Of a stretch of 22,345 nucleotides of DNA, positions 21,334-22,345 are shown one piece after another. The DNA is from DAOUMU01 sp034409055 (lineage in GTDB: Bacteria > Chloroflexota > Anaerolineae > 4572-78 > J111). Made by a program: the position numbers and the translations under genes. Below the pieces are notes generated by a model. That model was not told the origin of the DNA. It saw only the letters and a program-made list of their open reading frames with translations, and did not search any database. The DNA is taken from positions 1 through 22,345 of the forward strand of contig DAOUMU010000551.1 in the NCBI GenBank assembly GCA_034409055.1, written 5' to 3'. Position 1 is the first letter of the stretch; each line of letters begins with the position of its first letter.

Positions 21334-22345
21334 CTAATTCTTGATGATGAGGGGCAGGTAGCGGTTGCCGGACACGACCATTTCGGGCTGCTCAATTTTC
21401 ACCACCACGATGTCGTAGTTCCCGCTATGGGCATTCAGCGGGGCGGTGCCGCCTGGCCCGTTCCAGGTCGCCCCGCTCCTGCCCGTGACATAGAGATTGC
21501 CGCTCCCATCCACGGCAATACCCTGGCCATAGTCGCCACCATAGTTGTCGCTACTGCCATAGAAGGTGTGCCACAGGTAGGCCCCGCCGCTGTGCAGCTT
21601 GAGTGCCACGATGTCGTCGTACCCGCTATAGGCATTCAGCGGGGGGGTGCCGCCTGGCCCGTTCCAGGTCGCATGGCTCCAGCCCGTGATATAGACATTG
21701 CCGCTCCCATCCACGGCGATGCCATCGCCTCTGACAACATCCCAGTGGCTCCTGCCATAAAAGGTGTGCCACCGGTAGGCCCCGTTGCTGTTCAGCTTCA
21801 CCACCACGATGTTGTAGCCTGCGCCATAGGCATGCAGCGGGGGGGTGTCGCCTGGCCCGTTCCAGGTCGCATAGCTATAGCCCGTGACATAGACATTGCC
21901 GCTCCCATCTACGGCGATACCATTGCCTCTGTCAAAGCTGTTGCTGCCATAGAAGGTGTGCCACTGGTAGGCCCCGCTGCTGTTCAGCTTAACCACCACG
22001 ATGTCGGTGCTCTCACTATGGGCATTCAGCGGGGGGGTGTCGCCTGGCCCGTTCCAGGTCGCAAAGTTCCAGCCCGTGACATAGACATTGCCGCTCCCAT
22101 CCACGGCGATACCATCGCCTTTTTCCAAATCGCTGCTGCCATAGAAGGTGTGCCACTGGTAGGCCCCACTGCTGTTTAGCTTAACCACCACGATGTCGCC
22201 CCCGCTATAGGCATGCAGCGGGGCGGTGTCGCCTGGCCCGTTCCAGGTCGCATAGCTATAGCCCGTGACATAGACATTGCCGCTCCCATCTACGGCGATA
22301 CCATTGCCTCTGTCAAAGCTGTTGCTGCCATAGAAGGTGTGCCAC
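21334..22345 (-). CDS. SBBP-type beta-propeller repeat protein, 5' end outside the window
   Basis: At least 336 residues are in the window and the frame is open to the edge, so the N-terminus and any signal peptide are missing; GTG 22191 is an internal codon. The protein is built of units of 63-66 residues: WHTFYGS, then GDGIAVDGSGNVYVTG, then ATWNGPG, then DIVVVKLNS-x-GAY-x. This is the SBBP (beta-propeller) repeat of secreted proteins. Five copies of the WHTFYGS-type motif fall in the window. It ends NRYLPLIIKN, the same type of tail as the small exported protein at 18769. The likely role is extracellular; no catalytic residues were seen. Confidence 0.88.
   Translation of the reverse strand, partial: WHTFYGSNSFDRGNGIAVDGSGNVYVTGYSYATWNGPGDTAPLHAYSGGDIVVVKLNSSGAYQWHTFYGSSDLEKGDGIAVDGSGNVYVTGWNFATWNGPGDTPPLNAHSESTDIVVVKLNSSGAYQWHTFYGSNSFDRGNGIAVDGSGNVYVTGYSYATWNGPGDTPPLHAYGAGYNIVVVKLNSNGAYRWHTFYGRSHWDVVRGDGIAVDGSGNVYITGWSHATWNGPGGTPPLNAYSGYDDIVALKLHSGGAYLWHTFYGSSDNYGGDYGQGIAVDGSGNLYVTGRSGATWNGPGGTAPLNAHSGNYDIVVVKIEQPEMVVSGNRYLPLIIKN
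21567..22345 (-). repeat. Long in-frame tandem repeat of the propeller gene
   Basis: Copies of GTGTGCCAC end at 21574, 21772, 21964, 22156 and 22345, giving periods of 198, 192, 192 and 189 bases. The stretch 22226-22345 is identical to 21845-21964 (120 bases), while intervening copies differ. Confidence 0.85.

Noticed and set aside
21427..22179. 250-residue + strand ORF
   Set aside because: Antisense shadow of the propeller repeats.

Overview
The window looks like chromosomal DNA of a Chloroflexota bacterium, probably Anaerolineae or a related class. This is inferred from several seen features. The BMP-family lipoprotein has a Val/Glu-rich linker right after the lipobox, a common Chloroflexota trait. 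Two exported proteins end in a Y-L-P-hydrophobic-K tail. Long imperfect palindromic repeats lie between many genes. GC content is moderate and there are no phage, plasmid or transposase genes. No rRNA, tRNA or CRISPR array was seen.

Left part (1-3700, + strand): after a palindromic repeat there is a consensus sigma-70 promoter embedded in two identical inverted-repeat modules. It drives a tight six-gene operon: a short QueG-like two-cluster Fe-S protein, two small related proteins of unknown function, an AraC-family regulator, and the AzlC and AzlD subunits of a branched-chain amino acid exporter. A stand-alone response regulator (- strand, 3709-4080) follows, with its own promoter and terminator.

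Centre (4200-13110, + strand): a complete BMP-type (nucleoside/nucleobase) ABC importer: lipoprotein, double ATPase and two permeases. A PNPOx-like flavoprotein gene sits inside the set and a yeast-type cytosine deaminase closes it, so import and salvage of pyrimidine bases or nucleosides is a reasonable reading. Two repeat elements separate the lipoprotein gene from the ATPase gene, and the last repeat unit appears to supply the ATPase gene's ribosome binding site. Almost contiguous with this set are a membrane-anchored six-hairpin glycosidase-like protein and a GT4 glycosyltransferase.

Right-centre (13110-18330): dodecin, with its own promoter, structured leader, strong terminator and a 17-bp perfect inverted repeat in its 5' and 3' flanks; an M20 peptidase; a PIG-L deacetylase; then on the - strand a GT2 glycosyltransferase, a Tat-exported metallophosphoesterase and an overlapping membrane protein with an internal duplication. 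Palindromic repeats separate several of these.

Right end (18500-22345, - strand): an exoprotein cluster. It holds a beta-propeller (SBBP) protein that runs off the window, a 708-residue beta-roll repeat protein, and a small exported protein whose SD overlaps the stop of the beta-roll gene. A terminator lies downstream.
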